NCBI GenBank assembly: GCA_026391235.1
Contig: JAPLDV010000485.1
Coordinates: forward strand, 1-6,095
Length of the DNA stretch: 6,095 nt
Direction: 5' to 3'
Source: Bacteroidia bacterium
GTDB taxonomy: Bacteria; Bacteroidota; Bacteroidia; Bacteroidales; UBA12481
Position numbers and translations under genes: made by a program. Shown here piece after piece: positions 5,034-6,095 of the stretch. Position 1 is the first letter of the stretch. Each line of letters starts with the position of its first letter. The notes beneath the pieces are model-generated. The model was not told the origin of the DNA, ran no database searches, and was given only the letters and a program-made list of their open reading frames with translations.

Positions 5034-6095
5034 ATGAAACGATTTGCAATCATTCTGGGTAGCATCCTTTTGGTACTGCTGCTGATATTCTTTGTAAGCA
5101 CCGGCTTCGTTGAGAAGGGCTCCTACTTTCGCGCTGATTATTTCAAAATAACAACAGCCCGAATCGATAGCATCAAATCGGCGCAGGTAATGATAGATGA
5201 CTCATTACAAGCTGGTTTTGCAAAAGTAAGTATCACTCCGGGCCTGAATAATGCTGTAGATAGCTATTCGGATGGGAAATTCATCCAGGTTCCTCTGGCA
5301 GGTTATGGGGCTCGAAAAGGAAAATCGGCAACCGGTATTCACGACAGTATTTTTGTCAAGGCTGTAGCGCTGAAAGTTAGCCGGCAAACTCTTGTTTTGG
5401 TAAGTGCCGATCTGTTGATTATGCCTCCGGGTATTATCGATTCAGTTGCCATACTCCTTTCAAAACAGGGAATCCGGCGGGAGCAGCTGTTTTTTTCGGC
5501 TACTCACAGTCACTCAAGTCTTGGTGGATGGGGGGCAGGCTTTGTGGGGAAAGAATTTGCCGGGAAAGAGAATAAAAACCTTCAAAGATGGCTGATTCTT
5601 CAGATTTCCAAAGCGGCAACTTCGGCGATTGTTGATTTACGGACTGCCCGGCTGGGATCCGGATGTTTTAATGCCGAAAGTTATACTCGAAATCGTGTCA
5701 TAGGCGAATCGGGCACTAAGAACGATGATTTCAGTTTTATAACACTTGAGCAAAAAGGATATAGAAAAGCTATAATAGGTTCATATTCAGCACATGCAAC
5801 AACAATGGGATCAGACAATCTGGAAATCAGCGCTGACTATCCGGGTTATTGGGAACGAAAAATGGAAAATACCTCTGCCGATCTGGCCCTCTTTTTTGCC
5901 GGTTCTGTTGGCAGTCAAAGCCCCGTGGGTAACGGGGATGGATTTGATAAGCCCAAATTTATCGGAGAAGCATTGGCAGATATCCTGAACAGGCACCTTC
6001 CCCAAGTGGTTTTAAACGACAGAATCATACTTTCCTCCGTTTCTGTAAAAGTTCAATTGCCGGAATACCATCTGCGGTTAACAACAAGAATCAAC
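5034..6095 (+). CDS. Neutral/alkaline ceramidase-family amidase, N-terminal part (3' end outside window)
   Basis: The frame is open from the ATG at 5034 to the window edge, giving 354 residues with no stop. An N-terminal hydrophobic segment (about 4-25, after Met-Lys-Arg) is a signal peptide or membrane anchor, which supports this start. Landmarks of the neutral ceramidase N-terminal domain follow in order: GFAKVSITPG at 61-70, PLAGYG at 87-92, GIHDSIFVKA at 101-110, Asp126 in LVSADL, FFSATHSHSSLGG with His158 and His160, SAHATTMGSDNLEISADYPGY with His254, and AGSVGSQSPVG with Ser296. In characterised neutral ceramidases the matching His residues bind zinc and the Ser in the N-x-SP-like motif is the nucleophile, so the visible part of the active site is intact. 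The remaining Glu and Tyr zinc ligands would lie beyond the edge. The expected reaction is amide hydrolysis of an N-acyl lipid such as ceramide, but many bacterial members are uncharacterised. It is divergent from the GH31 gene. Confidence 0.85.
   Translation, partial: MKRFAIILGSILLVLLLIFFVSTGFVEKGSYFRADYFKITTARIDSIKSAQVMIDDSLQAGFAKVSITPGLNNAVDSYSDGKFIQVPLAGYGARKGKSATGIHDSIFVKAVALKVSRQTLVLVSADLLIMPPGIIDSVAILLSKQGIRREQLFFSATHSHSSLGGWGAGFVGKEFAGKENKNLQRWLILQISKAATSAIVDLRTARLGSGCFNAESYTRNRVIGESGTKNDDFSFITLEQKGYRKAIIGSYSAHATTMGSDNLEISADYPGYWERKMENTSADLALFFAGSVGSQSPVGNGDGFDKPKFIGEALADILNRHLPQVVLNDRIILSSVSVKVQLPEYHLRLTTRIN

Noticed and set aside
5205..6005. Short open frames on both strands (5205-5387, 5794-5988, 5811-6005) inside the ceramidase-like gene
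   Set aside because: They overlap a long frame that carries ordered ceramidase motifs, so they are shadows of it.

Overview
The window looks like chromosomal DNA of a member of the Bacteroidota. It is moderately AT-rich, and no start codon has a strong Shine-Dalgarno sequence. The proteins are exported glycan-degradation types common in that phylum: a DUF1080 protein, a Tat-exported Gfo/Idh/MocA protein, a membrane-anchored GH31 enzyme and a neutral-ceramidase-like amidase. No ribosomal or other taxonomic marker is present, so nothing finer than phylum is supported.

Layout: (1) 1-436, plus strand, is the 3' part of a DUF1080 (3-keto-disaccharide hydrolase-type) gene, cut by the left edge. 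(2) It converges on a minus-strand series of three genes that reads right to left: GH31 glycosidase (4906 to 3224), Gfo/Idh/MocA protein (3058 to 1859) and S41-like protein (1776 to 442). The two convergent stop codons are 5 bp apart and lie in one imperfect palindrome (425-461). The 165-bp gap between GH31 and Gfo holds a cluster of CGCNGAT units with an inverted copy, which looks like a dispersed intergenic repeat. (3) A 127-bp divergent intergenic region (4907-5033) separates the GH31 gene from a plus-strand gene that starts at 5034 and runs off the right edge. That gene encodes a signal/anchor-bearing member of the neutral/alkaline ceramidase family. The divergent region carries two copies of the palindrome GTTTAAAC, 35 bp apart, which are candidate operators.

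How the genes may work together: every gene whose 5' end is visible encodes an N-terminal export or membrane signal, so this is probably a periplasmic or envelope module. DUF1080 proteins and Gfo/Idh/MocA proteins are known partners in oxidation-based (3-keto) glycoside breakdown, and GH31 enzymes are alpha-glycosidases. With a ceramidase-type amidase next door, a glycolipid or N-acylated glycoconjugate substrate is a reasonable but unproven hypothesis. The points most worth a second look are an S41 protein that appears to have lost its catalytic serine, a Gfo/Idh/MocA protein that has lost the family Glu-Lys-Pro motif and carries a GH109-like Tyr-Pro-Thr-His motif, and the palindromic intergenic elements. 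I found no CRISPR array, tRNA, rRNA, transposase or clearly new multi-gene system.
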